A DNA stretch of 64,000 bases from Streptomyces sp. DT2A-34 (GTDB taxonomy: Bacteria > Actinomycetota > Actinomycetes > Streptomycetales > Streptomycetaceae): assembly GCF_030499515.1 (NCBI RefSeq), contig NZ_JASTWJ010000001.1, positions 8,660,001 to 8,724,000 of the forward strand. Direction: 5' to 3'. Made by a program: the position numbers and the translations under genes. Under the pieces are notes generated by a model. That model was not told the DNA's origin and searched no databases. It saw only the letters and a list, made by a program, of their open reading frames with translations. Positions 8,336 through 16,837 of the stretch are shown in pieces; the stretch's first letter is position 1, and every line of letters begins with the position of its first letter.

Positions 8336-8367
8336 GTCTGCCTGGAAAATGAAATTCACCGCGTCAC

Positions 8368-8838
8368 TCAGCGCCGAGTACTCGCCATGATTTCGTCGAT
8401 GGATGCCTGCTTCGGTGGCTCCGGCGGTGCGCTGGGGGCGCTTGCCGCGGGCTCCTCGGCCGTCTCAACCGGTGCGGGAACCGGCTCAGGCTGTGCTACC
8501 GGCGCTGGTGCTGTCTTCTCGACGACGGCGTCGGCCTGGTCGGTGACCACGGGCTGCGGCTGCGGCTGAACCGGCCTGGCGGCCGGACGGCGATCGGTTG
8601 TGGCCTCGTCGTCCTCGTGCTGCTCGGTGCTTTCCAGCGGCGGCCGACCACGACGCGGCAGCTGCTCGACGGGCTTGTAGTAGACGTCGACGTATCCGTC
8701 GCGCTGAATGGACTCCCGAATGAGCAGTCGCAGCGACTGCGAGATGTTCTCCTGCTGATCGAGCCACTCGATCACCGAGGTGTCGGCAGCGGGCACGGTC
8801 CAGCGGACCTTGCGAGGTTCACCCGACTGATTCGCCAT
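8368..8838 (-). CDS. Ribbon-helix-helix protein, probable plasmid partition/segregation factor
   Basis: A 156-residue protein. Residues 9-48 fit a ribbon-helix-helix DNA-binding unit: strand KVRWTVP, helix DTSVIEWLDQQ, turn, helix SQSLRLLIRESIQ. A Pro/Ala/Glu-rich low-complexity tail follows, ending in the conserved-looking SIDEIMASTRR. Similar small RHH proteins bind centromere repeats beside ParM/StbA or ParA ATPases on plasmids; no ATPase gene is seen here. ATG at 8836-8838 is supported by GAGGTGA upstream; a longer frame starting at 8877 lacks a site. The 0.8 kb directly upstream is gene-free and repeat-rich, as expected for its binding region. It marks the start of the mobile block. Confidence 0.65.
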   Translation of the reverse strand: MANQSGEPRKVRWTVPAADTSVIEWLDQQENISQSLRLLIRESIQRDGYVDVYYKPVEQLPRRGRPPLESTEQHEDDEATTDRRPAARPVQPQPQPVVTDQADAVVEKTAPAPVAQPEPVPAPVETAEEPAASAPSAPPEPPKQASIDEIMASTRR

Positions 8839-9047
8839 TGCACTCACCTCGCCCTGCCACTCGCTCCTGCACTTCATCCGGTCGTTCGCCGGATGCCTCT
8901 CGCTCTGTCACATGGACTCACCGCCTTTCACGTCTCCCCTCGAATGCGAATCGACGCGAGTCCACTCTAGTGTCCCTATCGAGTCCTATGCAAGTCCCAT
9001 TCGATACGCGATGTGGGCGCCATTGGTGGCCCTATTGAGTACTGGCA

Positions 9048-9066
9048 GGGACACCTGCGAGACACC
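9048..9066 (+). repeat. Iteron-like repeat, copy 1
   Basis: GGGACACCTGCGAGACACC, identical to the copy at 9154-9172, with the two starts 106 bases apart. Confidence 0.7.
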
Positions 9067-9153
9067 GCAGCGCCCCCGCCTGGGACGACCGTGTGCAAGC
9101 CGCCGGCACCATGTGCCTATGAGCCCCACATGCGACGCAACAACGGCTCCCAC

Positions 9154-9172
9154 GGGACACCTGCGAGACACC
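9154..9172 (+). repeat. Iteron-like repeat, copy 2
   Basis: Exact second copy of the 19-base repeat. Looser relatives follow at 9241-9259 (15 of 19 matching) and 9434-9452 (13 of 19). Confidence 0.7.
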
Positions 9173-9650
9173 TGGGGTCACGGCGCCGCCCCGGGGAAGC
9201 CGCATGAGGGTACGTATAAGGCCCCGTCGGTGTCCCGACTGTGACTCCTGAGAGACGCCACCTGGCACCCCTACACAGATGTGTCCTCCGAGGGCACTGT
9301 GTGCGACACCATGACGGCACTGTTGGAGCGCACGCGAGGCATCAGGGGGACACGCACAGGACTCTGAGAAGCTCGCCGCAACCAATCGGCGTCTTATCGG
9401 CGTCCCTGTCGCGTCTCGGGAGTGTGTCCCGATGAGTCACCTCAGAGACGCGATGGAGACGCTGTTTCATTGCTGTTTCATGCGGCCGAAAAGCCTGTCT
9501 GTGCCCCTTGCCGAAGCCCGTCGGCGGGCACGGCAGCGCAGCCACGGAACGTCGGCGGAGCGAGATCAGCACAACAGCCGGTGAGCCGTGCACGGTGATG
9601 GCGCAGCACTGGTGCGGCGGCCGGAGCCGGCTGTTCCGGCCGCCGCCACG

Positions 9651-9998
9651 TCACCCCTCGTCGCCGTCAGCGACCACGGCCTGCCGGTGGTCGTCGCGCC
9701 AACGCCGTCCGCCCCACCAGCCTTTGTGCAGCGGATCGCCACGCCGGATGTGCCCCGGCGTCTTGCCGCACTGCACCCAGCCGCCGTCCTCCGGATCGGC
9801 GTCGAAGAACATCGCCGCACACAAGTCGTCCACCCGTTCAGGGGTAGGGCCGTAGAGCCCCAACCGGAACAGCAGGCGGTCCGCAAGCCCTTCTGCCGCC
9901 TGATCGTCGAGCTCCGAAACAGCCGTGATCAGCTCCACGAGCTGCCCGTACGTCCCCTCCGGCGTAATCGTCGGCAGAAGCGTCTTCGACGGGATCAT
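9651..9998 (-). CDS. Hypothetical protein
   Basis: A 115-residue protein with good codon bias that I do not recognise. The N-terminal half is helical (TYGQLVELITAVSELDDQAAEGLADRLLFRLGL). The C-terminal half contains a Cys/Trp/His-bearing patch (GGWVQCGKTPGHIRRGDPLHKGWWGG). The ATG at 9996-9998 is preceded by GGAGG at five bases, so I prefer it to the GTG at 10034. It stands alone between the repeat-rich stretch and the integrase remnant. Confidence 0.6.
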   Translation of the reverse strand: MIPSKTLLPTITPEGTYGQLVELITAVSELDDQAAEGLADRLLFRLGLYGPTPERVDDLCAAMFFDADPEDGGWVQCGKTPGHIRRGDPLHKGWWGGRRWRDDHRQAVVADGDEG

Positions 9999-10565
9999 CA
10001 AGTCCTCCAGCACCAAGTTGAGCGACACCTTCACTCTTCAGGCTCGGCACGGACTCAAACCGGCAATGAATCTTGAAATGGTGACGCACATCATACGCTC
10101 CGCCGGGCTGTGGAACCGAGCCCGCGAGGGCATTCCTCAGGCTCCGCCAACGGGTTGCGCCGGGGCGGTAAGGGGGATGTGTCAGTGGCTCCAAACGACC
10201 GTGGGGTACAGGAAGAGCGGAGGCCTTTGCTGCGGAGGCTGCCCCTGGAGGAAGACGGCAACGGCCCGATGGCGCTGGAGCTGGTCGCGGCAGTCAGCCT
10301 CTCTTCTTCTGATGCGTCCACGAGGGAACACCCCAGGCTCGCCGCGCAGGCGCGAAATGGAACACAGCCCGGGGCCGGATCGTGCGTCGACAAGGTAGTG
10401 CCGAACCCCCGCCTCGGACGCGGTGCATAAAGTGCTGGCACGCTGCCGCGGCAGCACCAGAGCAACGACCGGAGTGAGGTGAATCCTTATCTTGGGTCCT
10501 TAAACGACGTCAGTTATGTAAGGCAAGTAGGGTAGTTCTGTACTTGCCTTACCGGTATCCAAGGG
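9999..10565. other. Gene-free spacer before the integrase remnant
   Basis: I see no convincing gene. Short overlapping open frames on both strands (for example 10110-10430) lack consistent codon bias. The only structured element is the inverted repeat at 10518-10552. Confidence 0.5.
10518..10552. repeat. Inverted repeat upstream of the integrase remnant
   Basis: GTAAGGCAAGTA (10518-10529) pairs perfectly with TACTTGCCTTAC (10541-10552) around an 11-base centre. The right-arm core ACTTGCCTTAC recurs exactly at 14866-14876, beyond the phosphatase gene. It could be an integrase-binding or attachment-site arm, or an operator. Confidence 0.55.
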
Positions 10566-10850
10566 GTGTTAGGCACGTTGGCTACGTCTGCTGTCTTGTA
10601 CCGGCACTACCGGGCTGAGCGGGCCATATCGGGTGACGGGTCTACGTACTGGGTCGTGGTCAACGATGCCTTCGAGCTGCACATCGAGGCGTGTGCCTAC
10701 CTTGTGGGGCTCAAGAGTGACGACCGGGCCTGTGTCCATAAGAGACCGACCACTACGCTCAACACCAGCCTCGGCCAGCATCTGGAGTCAACGCACAGAG
10801 CCTCCATCAATTTCGGAGCGATTCAGTGGTCCCATGCGGTGCATACAGTT
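10566..10850 (+). pseudogene. Tyrosine recombinase/integrase, N-terminal remnant
   Basis: The opening (SAVLYRHYRAERAISGDG, then WVVVNDAFELHIEACAYLVG) matches, from memory, the N-terminus of a common Streptomyces site-specific integrase whose arm-binding domain starts this way. Homology fades after about 55 residues. An IS701-type element follows at 10851, and no catalytic domain is found on its far side, so the gene is dead. Start is GTG 10566 or a TTG a few codons in. Confidence 0.55.
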
Positions 10851-12391
10851 ACCGGTAGTTCGTTAAATCCGGCCGGTGGTGGGGATTGACGACGGGTCGG
10901 GTTGGTCGTAGGCCGGTGGTAGGAGTCGACTGCCTGACTGGGGGCTGAAGATGACTGCTCGCCGTCCGTGTCCGCCCGCTCCGGGACCGTTGGAGGACTA
11001 CGCGGCTCGGTTCGACGACCTCTTCTTCAGCCTGGCCCAGCGGCGGGGGTTTCGTGAGTATCTGACCGGGCTGCTGGCGCCGCGGCAGCGGAACAAGACG
11101 ATCACCTGCCTGGCAGGGGCGGAGCCGGTGGCCAGTGCGGGAATGCCGGGGGTGCAGCGGCTGCAGTTCTTCCTGTCCGAGTCGCCCTGGGAGGCCGAGC
11201 AGATCAACGACCGGCGGCTTGAACTGCTGCGCGAGGAGCCGGCGACGGCTCCGCACGACGGCGGGGTCATCGTGATCGACGACTCCGGGGACCGCAAGGA
11301 CGGCCGAGCGACCGCGCACGTGGGCCGGCAGTGGCTGGGCCGGCTGGGCAAGACCGACAACGGCATCGTCACGGTGACCACGGTGTGGACCGACGGCCGC
11401 GTCTACTACCCGCTGCACGCACACCCCTACACCCCTGCCCACCACTTCGCCCGCGGCCGGTCCGATCCCGCCTTCCGTACGAAACCACAGCTGTCCGCTG
11501 CTCTCGCGACCCGCGGGAAGGAGGCGGGCTTCGCCTGCCGGGCGGTGGTCGCCGACTGCGCCTACTCCGTCAGCGACGACTGGCACTTGGCACTGCGCGA
11601 GGCGGGCCTGGCCTACGTGGTGGCGCTCAAGCCGCACCGTGGCACCTGGGCCCGCGCCGACCAGCCGCACACCGCCATCGAAGCCGCCCACGCCCTGACC
11701 TGGCTCGATGCCAGACGCCCCGGCGACTGGAGGGCCGTGGAGCGTCACTTCCGCGACGGGCACACCGAGACCTGGTGGGCCGCCGATGCCCGACTGGGCG
11801 GCTACGGCCCCGACTCACCCTGCCGGCTGATCGTGGCCACCACCGGCCCAGCCCGGCTGCCAGAGAAGGCCACTTGGTACCTGGCCACCAACCTGCCCCA
11901 CCCCGACGCACCCCACGCCGCCACCAGCCCGCATCCGCCGGCCGACCTCGCCGAGATCGTGCGCCTCTACGGCCTGCGGCCATGGATCGAGCAGAGCTAC
12001 AAGCAGATCAAGGACGAACTCGGCTGGGCCGACTTCCAGGTCCGCTCCGACCGCGCCATCCGCCGCCACCAGACCCTGGTCAACTGCGCCTTCTCCTTCT
12101 GCTGGGACCAGTGGTTCACCCCACCCGGACTCCTGGACGACACCGCCCCGGACCCGTGCCCCGACGAGGGGCCAGAGAGGGGGACCAACCGAACCCCACC
12201 CACCCCAACTGCCCTGCTGGCCCAAGGCATTACGTTCGGTCCGCGCCTGGCTCACCCCTACCACCACCCTGAACCGATGGTGGCGATCCTGGACGGACAG
12301 AGACCCACCCTCCGAACTCCAGGCCCTGATCGACGCGGTCACCACCGGACACGGCCTTGATCTCTACCTCCGGATTTAACGAACTACCGGT
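10851..12391 (+). mobile_element. IS701-family insertion sequence
   Basis: A 1,541-bp element bounded by perfect 22-base inverted repeats (ACCGGTAGTTCG... at 10851-10872 and its complement at 12370-12391). It is flanked by AGTT on both sides (10847-10850 and 12392-12395), a 4-bp target duplication as expected for this family. It carries one transposase gene on the + strand and appears intact. It separates the integrase remnant from the phosphatase gene. Confidence 0.88.
10951..12360 (+). CDS. IS701-family transposase
   Basis: A 469-residue DDE transposase that cuts and rejoins the element ends. The first acidic region is VIDDSGDRKDG with the following HVGRQWLGRLGKTDNG, the second Asp is in VVADCAYSVSDDW, and the Glu region is IEQSYKQIKDELGWADFQVR. 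The start ATG follows GGGGGCTGAAG. The C-terminus is Pro-rich and ends within the element about 31 bases before its end. Full length for the family. Confidence 0.9.
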   Translation: MTARRPCPPAPGPLEDYAARFDDLFFSLAQRRGFREYLTGLLAPRQRNKTITCLAGAEPVASAGMPGVQRLQFFLSESPWEAEQINDRRLELLREEPATAPHDGGVIVIDDSGDRKDGRATAHVGRQWLGRLGKTDNGIVTVTTVWTDGRVYYPLHAHPYTPAHHFARGRSDPAFRTKPQLSAALATRGKEAGFACRAVVADCAYSVSDDWHLALREAGLAYVVALKPHRGTWARADQPHTAIEAAHALTWLDARRPGDWRAVERHFRDGHTETWWAADARLGGYGPDSPCRLIVATTGPARLPEKATWYLATNLPHPDAPHAATSPHPPADLAEIVRLYGLRPWIEQSYKQIKDELGWADFQVRSDRAIRRHQTLVNCAFSFCWDQWFTPPGLLDDTAPDPCPDEGPERGTNRTPPTPTALLAQGITFGPRLAHPYHHPEPMVAILDGQRPTLRTPGPDRRGHHRTRP

Positions 12392-12398
12392 AGTTGAT

Positions 12399-14579
12399 TT
12401 ATGAAACGGCGCTCGACTGAGCGTCCACAAGGGGCTGTTCCGCCCAGATGACCTTTCCGTCGCGGCTGTGCCGAGTGCCCCAGCGCGCGGCTATCTGGGC
12501 GACCAGAAGCAGGCCGCGGCCGCCCTCGTCGAATGCGCGGGCACGGCGCATGTGCGGAGCGGTGCTGCTCGTGTCGGACACCTCGCACGTCAGGGCCGAT
12601 TCAAGGATCAACCGCAGCTGGATCGGGCCTTTGCCGTAGCGGATCGCATTCGTCACCAACTCACTGACCATGAGCTCCGTGCTGAAGACCATCTCTTCCA
12701 GTCCCCAGGCGGCCAACTGGTCGGAGGCGTACGCGCGGGCTCTGGAGACGACCGCCGGATCGGGGGGGATGTCCAAGGTGGCAATATGGTCGGCATCGAG
12801 AACTCGGGTACGCGCCATGAGCAGAGCGATGTCATCGATGGGGCTGCCGGGTTGCAGCGCGGACAGCAGGATGTCGCACGTGTCCTCCAACGACACCGGT
12901 GCCCGGGCGAGGGTGCGGCGCAGCAACGTGAGTGCCGTGTCCACGTCGCGAGTGCGGCTTTCGATGAGGCCGTCGGTGTACAGGGCGAGGAGACTGCCTT
13001 CTGGCAGTTCGAACTGGGCTGCTTCGAAGGGGAAGCCTCCCAGGCCCAGTGGCGGGCCGATCGGCATCTCAGGGATGGCGACTGCACGGCAGTCCGGAAC
13101 ACCATCTGCGGTACGGGGAGTCAGCACAGTAGGTACTACGTGTCCGGCACTGGCGATGGAGCACTGGCGGGAGACCGGATCGTAGACCGCGTAGAGGCAC
13201 GTGGCGCTGATCTCGTCGGAATCGCGTTCTTCCTCGCTTTGGAGGCGGATGACCACATCGTCCAGGTGGGTGAGCAATTCATCTGGTGGCAGATCGATGT
13301 CCGCCAGGGTACGGACGGCCGTCCGCAGTCGGCCCATGGTGGCTGCGGCGTTGATGCCGCGGCCTACCACGTCGCCGACGACGAGGGCGACGCGGGCTCC
13401 GGATAGCGGTATCACGTCGTACCAGTCACCGCCTACTCCCGCGCGGGATCCGGAAGGAAGGTAACGGGAGGCTGTCTCGACGGCGGACTGTTCCGGGACG
13501 TGGTGCGACAGCAAGCTGCGCTGAAGGGTGAGTGCGGTGGAACGCTCGTGGGTGTAGCGACGGGCATTGTCGATGTTGACAGCGGCCCTGGAGGCGATCT
13601 CCTGGGCGAGGAGCAGATCGTCGTCGTCAAAGGGTACTGCGGTTTGGTGGCGGAGGAATTGCACAAGGCCCAGAGTGCTTCCGCGGGCGCACAGCGGTAC
13701 CAGAAGCATGGAGTGGATACCGGATACGTGGAGAGTGGGGCTGCGGTCCGGAGACTCCGCCCACCCTGATGGGTTGTCTGAACTCGTGACCTGCAGCAGG
13801 GAATGTCCGGTGACCAGTGCGCGAGCGGCCTCCGACCCTTCGGGGTAGGTGTGTATCTGCCCTGTGTCGACGGCTGAGTTCGGGCTGTCGCCCCCTACGG
13901 ACTGCTGGGCGATGCGGCGCAGTGCCGGCGAATCGGCTGCCGGGTTGCTCGGCGCTTCTCGGAAAGCTGCGTCGACTAGGTCGACGGTGACGACGTCAGC
14001 GAAGTGGTCGGTTCCGACATCTGCCAGTTCCTGGGCGGTGTGGGTGATGTCGAGAGTGGTCCCGATCCGGGTGCCGGCCTCGTTTATCACGATCAGTTTC
14101 CGCTGCAGTCGGCGGTCACGTTCCTCCTGATACGCGGCTACGGCCTGTTCCGATGTGCGATCGACGTACTCGAAACCGAGCGCGCTCAGTGCGATCGACA
14201 CCGCGTTGATGAGTTCCGGGTCCCTGATGAGACGGGCTGTCTCCTCTTGCAGCAGCTGAAGCAGACTGGCATGGCCGAGCCGGTAGCTACGCAGGAGAAC
14301 ACTGATCGGAATCCCGTGCTCAGCGATGAGACGGGCACACTCAACGGCTGCAGGCGGCGCTTTGACCTCAGCCACGTCGAAACCGTATTCAAGAACATCC
14401 AACCAGTTGTTTACGTGCTCGGACGTGGCGACCAGTGCCGGAGCGGCGATGTCCTCGAACTTCCACAGCTGGGGGACATCGCTGCGCAGGCGCTGTATCA
14501 GGGCGTCGGTCAACTGATCCGATCGGGGCCTAAGCCCTCGAGCGAGATCGCAAAGGAGGACATCGACATCGGTCCCCAT
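12399..14579 (-). CDS. SpoIIE/RsbU-type PP2C serine phosphatase with GAF and HATPase domains
   Basis: A 726-residue signalling protein. Residues 1-150 are helical, with similarity in style to RsbR/PucR-type sensory domains. A GAF domain covers roughly 155-340. The PP2C-type phosphatase domain covers about 365-590 (GGDWYD, GDVVGRG, LYTDGLIE, DDIALL). A C-terminal anti-sigma-factor kinase-like HATPase domain covers about 600-720 (N-box ELVTNAIRYG, G-box GGRGLLLV). Streptomyces uses such proteins to control anti-sigma and anti-anti-sigma partners. The stop TAA (12399-12401) lies only a few bases from the IS701 right end, so the insertion narrowly spared this gene. The start ATG at 14577-14579 has no strong ribosome site. 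Confidence 0.88.
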   Translation of the reverse strand: MGTDVDVLLCDLARGLRPRSDQLTDALIQRLRSDVPQLWKFEDIAAPALVATSEHVNNWLDVLEYGFDVAEVKAPPAAVECARLIAEHGIPISVLLRSYRLGHASLLQLLQEETARLIRDPELINAVSIALSALGFEYVDRTSEQAVAAYQEERDRRLQRKLIVINEAGTRIGTTLDITHTAQELADVGTDHFADVVTVDLVDAAFREAPSNPAADSPALRRIAQQSVGGDSPNSAVDTGQIHTYPEGSEAARALVTGHSLLQVTSSDNPSGWAESPDRSPTLHVSGIHSMLLVPLCARGSTLGLVQFLRHQTAVPFDDDDLLLAQEIASRAAVNIDNARRYTHERSTALTLQRSLLSHHVPEQSAVETASRYLPSGSRAGVGGDWYDVIPLSGARVALVVGDVVGRGINAAATMGRLRTAVRTLADIDLPPDELLTHLDDVVIRLQSEEERDSDEISATCLYAVYDPVSRQCSIASAGHVVPTVLTPRTADGVPDCRAVAIPEMPIGPPLGLGGFPFEAAQFELPEGSLLALYTDGLIESRTRDVDTALTLLRRTLARAPVSLEDTCDILLSALQPGSPIDDIALLMARTRVLDADHIATLDIPPDPAVVSRARAYASDQLAAWGLEEMVFSTELMVSELVTNAIRYGKGPIQLRLILESALTCEVSDTSSTAPHMRRARAFDEGGRGLLLVAQIAARWGTRHSRDGKVIWAEQPLVDAQSSAVS

Positions 14580-15003
14580 AAACCCGAATATACGCTCGCC
14601 CTGCGGGCGGACACGTCTCTCAAGGCGTAGTGCTTACAAAAAGTGTGCATGGCCGAACGAGGAGTAATGAGTGTGGGACAGGCCGGTCGCGCAGAGCGCG
14701 CCGATCCACACGCATAGCCCATCGACTCGTCGACGGAATCGACCGCTGAACACGGCTGGCTGCGGATGAGTCAGATACGGCTGAGCTACGACGGCGGAGC
14801 AGGATGTGGGCTGAGGGGTCATAGCCGCCGGTGCCCGGCGATCAGGTCGGCCGTGAACATGACCAACTTGCCTTACGCCGCATCAACCCGTTGACCTGTA
14901 GGGATGCTTGACAGCACTAGATAATCGTCGACGTCGGTGCAGCCAGCACAACGCGACGGGGCGAGGCCGGCTGCGCCGCCGCAGCGAGCGATGGAGCAGA
15001 GCG

Positions 15004-15012
15004 TTATCCACA
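15004..15012 (+). promoter_or_regulatory. DnaA box
   Basis: TTATCCACA, the canonical DnaA box, in a gene-free stretch. Confidence 0.55.
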
Positions 15013-15113
15013 GCCGGAGCGACGGTGTCGCGAGAGGCCGGATCCGCTGCGCGGCGAGGGCTGTGCCGCCTGCGGCAGCAGGGCGATGAACCGGGGCTGC
15101 GCCCCGTCGGGAG

Positions 15114-15292
15114 CAGACCCGTACCCCCGCCTCGCTCGTGCCTCACGAGGACGGATCAGCATGGGGGTACGGCCGTATCACGGACGACAAAACAGCAGTA
15201 CAGCCAAAAGGTGCAATGACCAGGCGAAACAGCCAGACCCGTACCCCCGCTGCGCGGAAGAAGGGGAGGGGTACGGGTCAAGAGGGTACGGA
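15114..15292. repeat. Cluster of CCGTACCC boxes
   Basis: CAGACCCGTACCCCCGC occurs exactly twice (15114-15130 and 15234-15250), 120 bases apart. The same core appears inverted at 15163-15172, 15268-15279 (GGGGTACGGGTC) and 15285-15292. The arrangement suggests a multi-site binding region for a replication, transfer or repressor protein. Confidence 0.55.
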
Positions 15293-15571
15293 CCGTTTCC
15301 CCTGATGTTCCAGGCTTCCGCTAACGCTCCAGCCGTGGAACAGCGAGGACGACGACAAGGAAGCAAAGGGCATAAGGGAACCTGATAACACGTGTCCTGC
15401 GGACCCTCGCTCCGCTCGGCCTCTCCGCTGCGCTCCGAGGACGTGTTAGTCGGCATAGCCGACGGGTTCCACCGCTCGCTTCGCTCGCCGGTCCGTCGGT
15501 CGCTGGCGCTCCCTCCGGCTATGCCCAGCGCTGCGCTTGAGAGAGGAAGCCCCACCACTGCCCCGCTGCTG

Positions 15572-15591
15572 TTGTCCACAGATGTGGACAG
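15572..15591. promoter_or_regulatory. Inverted pair of Streptomyces-type DnaA boxes
   Basis: TTGTCCACA (15572-15580), the preferred Streptomyces DnaA box, is followed after two bases by the inverted TGTGGACAG (15583-15591). Together they also form a hairpin. Confidence 0.55.
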
Positions 15592-15837
15592 CAGCAAAGG
15601 GCGCAGCAGTGGTGGATCGCCTGGCGCTGCGCGCCTGGCTCAGGCGAGAAGTGACGACCCGTGCGACGGCTCGCCACGCGATCCGTCCGGGAGCGGATCA
15701 CGCCAGCAAGATCTTCCGAGTCGTCAGCCAGCAAAGCTGGCACGGGAGCTGGGTCGAACATCGAGATCACACGGACCCCACCGGGGTCCGCACTCGATGG
15801 TCGCCACCCACACCCGAGACCACGAAGAGGCGCCACC

Positions 15838-16143
15838 ATGACGCCGTCCCAGCCCGAAATCTCGCCCTACGACACCGGAGCCCGCTACCAGCCGAAGTTG
15901 TGGCAACCGAACAGCGAAGCCGTCGCCGAGGTGATGCGCTCCGGCGAAGCCGGGGACATCGGCAACGTCGACTTCACCAACGGCGAGAACAGCACGGTCG
16001 TCACCGTGCACGTCTCCCGCAGCGATGACGGGATGTACACCGTCCACCTCATGCCGATGTGTGATGACGATCAGATCCGCGTCGAGCTCCACCGGGAGAA
16101 GGACCTGGCCGTCATCGAGCCCAGTACCAGCCGGCCGGTATGA
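15838..16143 (+). CDS. Small hypothetical protein
   Basis: A 101-residue acidic protein of unknown function with good codon bias. It begins MTPSQPEISPYDTG and has alternating strands such as NSTVVTVHVSRSDDGMYTVH. ATG at 15838-15840 has GAGG seven bases upstream; the frame extends further upstream into the gene-free stretch without bias. It lies 99 bases before the DUF2493 gene in the same direction, probably co-transcribed, and is likely an accessory gene of the mobile element. Confidence 0.65.
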   Translation: MTPSQPEISPYDTGARYQPKLWQPNSEAVAEVMRSGEAGDIGNVDFTNGENSTVVTVHVSRSDDGMYTVHLMPMCDDDQIRVELHREKDLAVIEPSTSRPV

Positions 16144-16242
16144 GCCAGCGACATGCAGGCCGCCGCGCCTGTCCAGACATCGTGGCCACAGCTCTCGACT
16201 CCAGCTGTGGAGACCGCCGAGTCACAAGGAGAGGAGACTCGA

Positions 16243-16749
16243 ATGATTGCTGAAATGATTCCAGAATCGTTCTCGCATGTCGTCCTCCTCACGGGTTCCC
16301 GCAGCTGGAACGACGAGCAGAGCATGCGCTCGGCGTTCAACGACGCCTGGCGCGACTGGGGAGCGAAGAACGTCACCCGGCCGGTACTCATCTCGGGGCA
16401 CTGCCCCGAAGGTGCCGACGCCATGGCCGAGCGCCTGTGGCGGGCCGCCGGCTTCGAGATCCGCACCTTCCCCGCCGCCTGGTCGGCTCATGGGAAGCGG
16501 GCCGGCTTCCAGCGCAACCAGGAGATGGTCGACGCCGCCCAGGTCTTCCGCGAGGCCGGGGCTCAGGTGCTGTGCACGGCATTCCTCGACCTCTGTCGGA
16601 AGCCTGGGTGCCCGCAGCGAGGCCGGGAGCAGCTCATGCCGCATACGCCGGGGCACTTCTCGCACGGCACGATCCACTGCAGGGCTCGCGCGCGAGCCGC
16701 GGGGATCGAGACGGCCACCGTGCTCCATCCGTCGCTGTCGCCGTTCTGA
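16243..16749 (+). CDS. DUF2493 (YspA/SLOG-like) family protein
   Basis: A 168-residue Rossmann-like protein of the SLOG superfamily. Visible motifs are VLLTGSRSWND (nucleotide-binding GSRxW), ISGHCPEGADAMAE (the GxxxGAD loop) and FPAAWSAHGKRAGFQRNQEMVD. These proteins are thought to bind nucleotides or nucleotide-derived ligands and are common on phages and plasmids. ATG 16243-16245 is chosen because AAGGAGAGGAG precedes it. A longer frame from 16153 lacks a ribosome site. It converges on the Lsr2 gene across a strong terminator. Confidence 0.8.
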   Translation: MIAEMIPESFSHVVLLTGSRSWNDEQSMRSAFNDAWRDWGAKNVTRPVLISGHCPEGADAMAERLWRAAGFEIRTFPAAWSAHGKRAGFQRNQEMVDAAQVFREAGAQVLCTAFLDLCRKPGCPQRGREQLMPHTPGHFSHGTIHCRARARAAGIETATVLHPSLSPF

Positions 16750-16757
16750 TGACGCAC

Positions 16758-16789
16758 GAAGGGCCCTGCAGCGTGCTGCAGGGCCCTTC
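16758..16789. terminator. Bidirectional hairpin terminator
   Basis: Perfect 15-base arms (GAAGGGCCCTGCAGC at 16758-16772 and its complement at 16775-16789) with a GT loop, between two convergent genes. Confidence 0.9.
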
Positions 16790-16837
16790 AAGGACGGATG
16801 GGAGAAGTCGGCCGGGAGGCGAACACCAGGCTCAGCG

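Larger units (their letters stand above)
8839..9650. other. Gene-free, repeat-rich stretch (candidate centromere or iteron site)
   Basis: About 0.8 kb with no convincing gene. It contains two identical 19-base repeats (9048-9066 and 9154-9172) and degenerate copies at 9241-9259 and 9434-9452. Three boxes resembling CCCTATCGAGT lie at 8974, 8996 and 9030, and scattered GTGTCCC/GGGACAC halves also occur. The position upstream of an RHH protein gene suggests partition-protein binding and autoregulation. Confidence 0.55.
14580..15837. other. Gene-free 1.26-kb stretch, candidate plasmid replication origin
   Basis: No open frame here has Streptomyces codon bias. The stretch is full of short palindromes (for example GTCGGC-ATA-GCCGAC at 15448-15462 and CGCTCGCTTCGCTCG near 15472). 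It holds three DnaA-box sequences (15004-15012, 15572-15580, 15583-15591) and a cluster of CCGTACCC boxes at 15114-15292. These are hallmarks of an origin or transfer-control region. No replication initiator gene is recognisable next to it. Confidence 0.5.

Noticed and set aside
10110..10430. 106-codon + strand frame in the spacer
   Set aside because: Has a plausible start site but mixed codon bias, no motif, and competing frames on the other strand; too weak to call a gene.
15114..15292. CCGTACCC cluster as a TraB transfer recognition site (clt)
   Set aside because: Known Streptomyces recognition repeats are GACCCGGA-like; the boxes here read GACCCGTA, and no TraB gene is found in the window. 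Kept only as an unassigned binding-site cluster.
15390..15545. Palindrome-rich segment resembling Streptomyces telomere hairpins
   Set aside because: It lies inside the window between genes and lacks the ordered palindrome series of a chromosome end; similarity is only in style.
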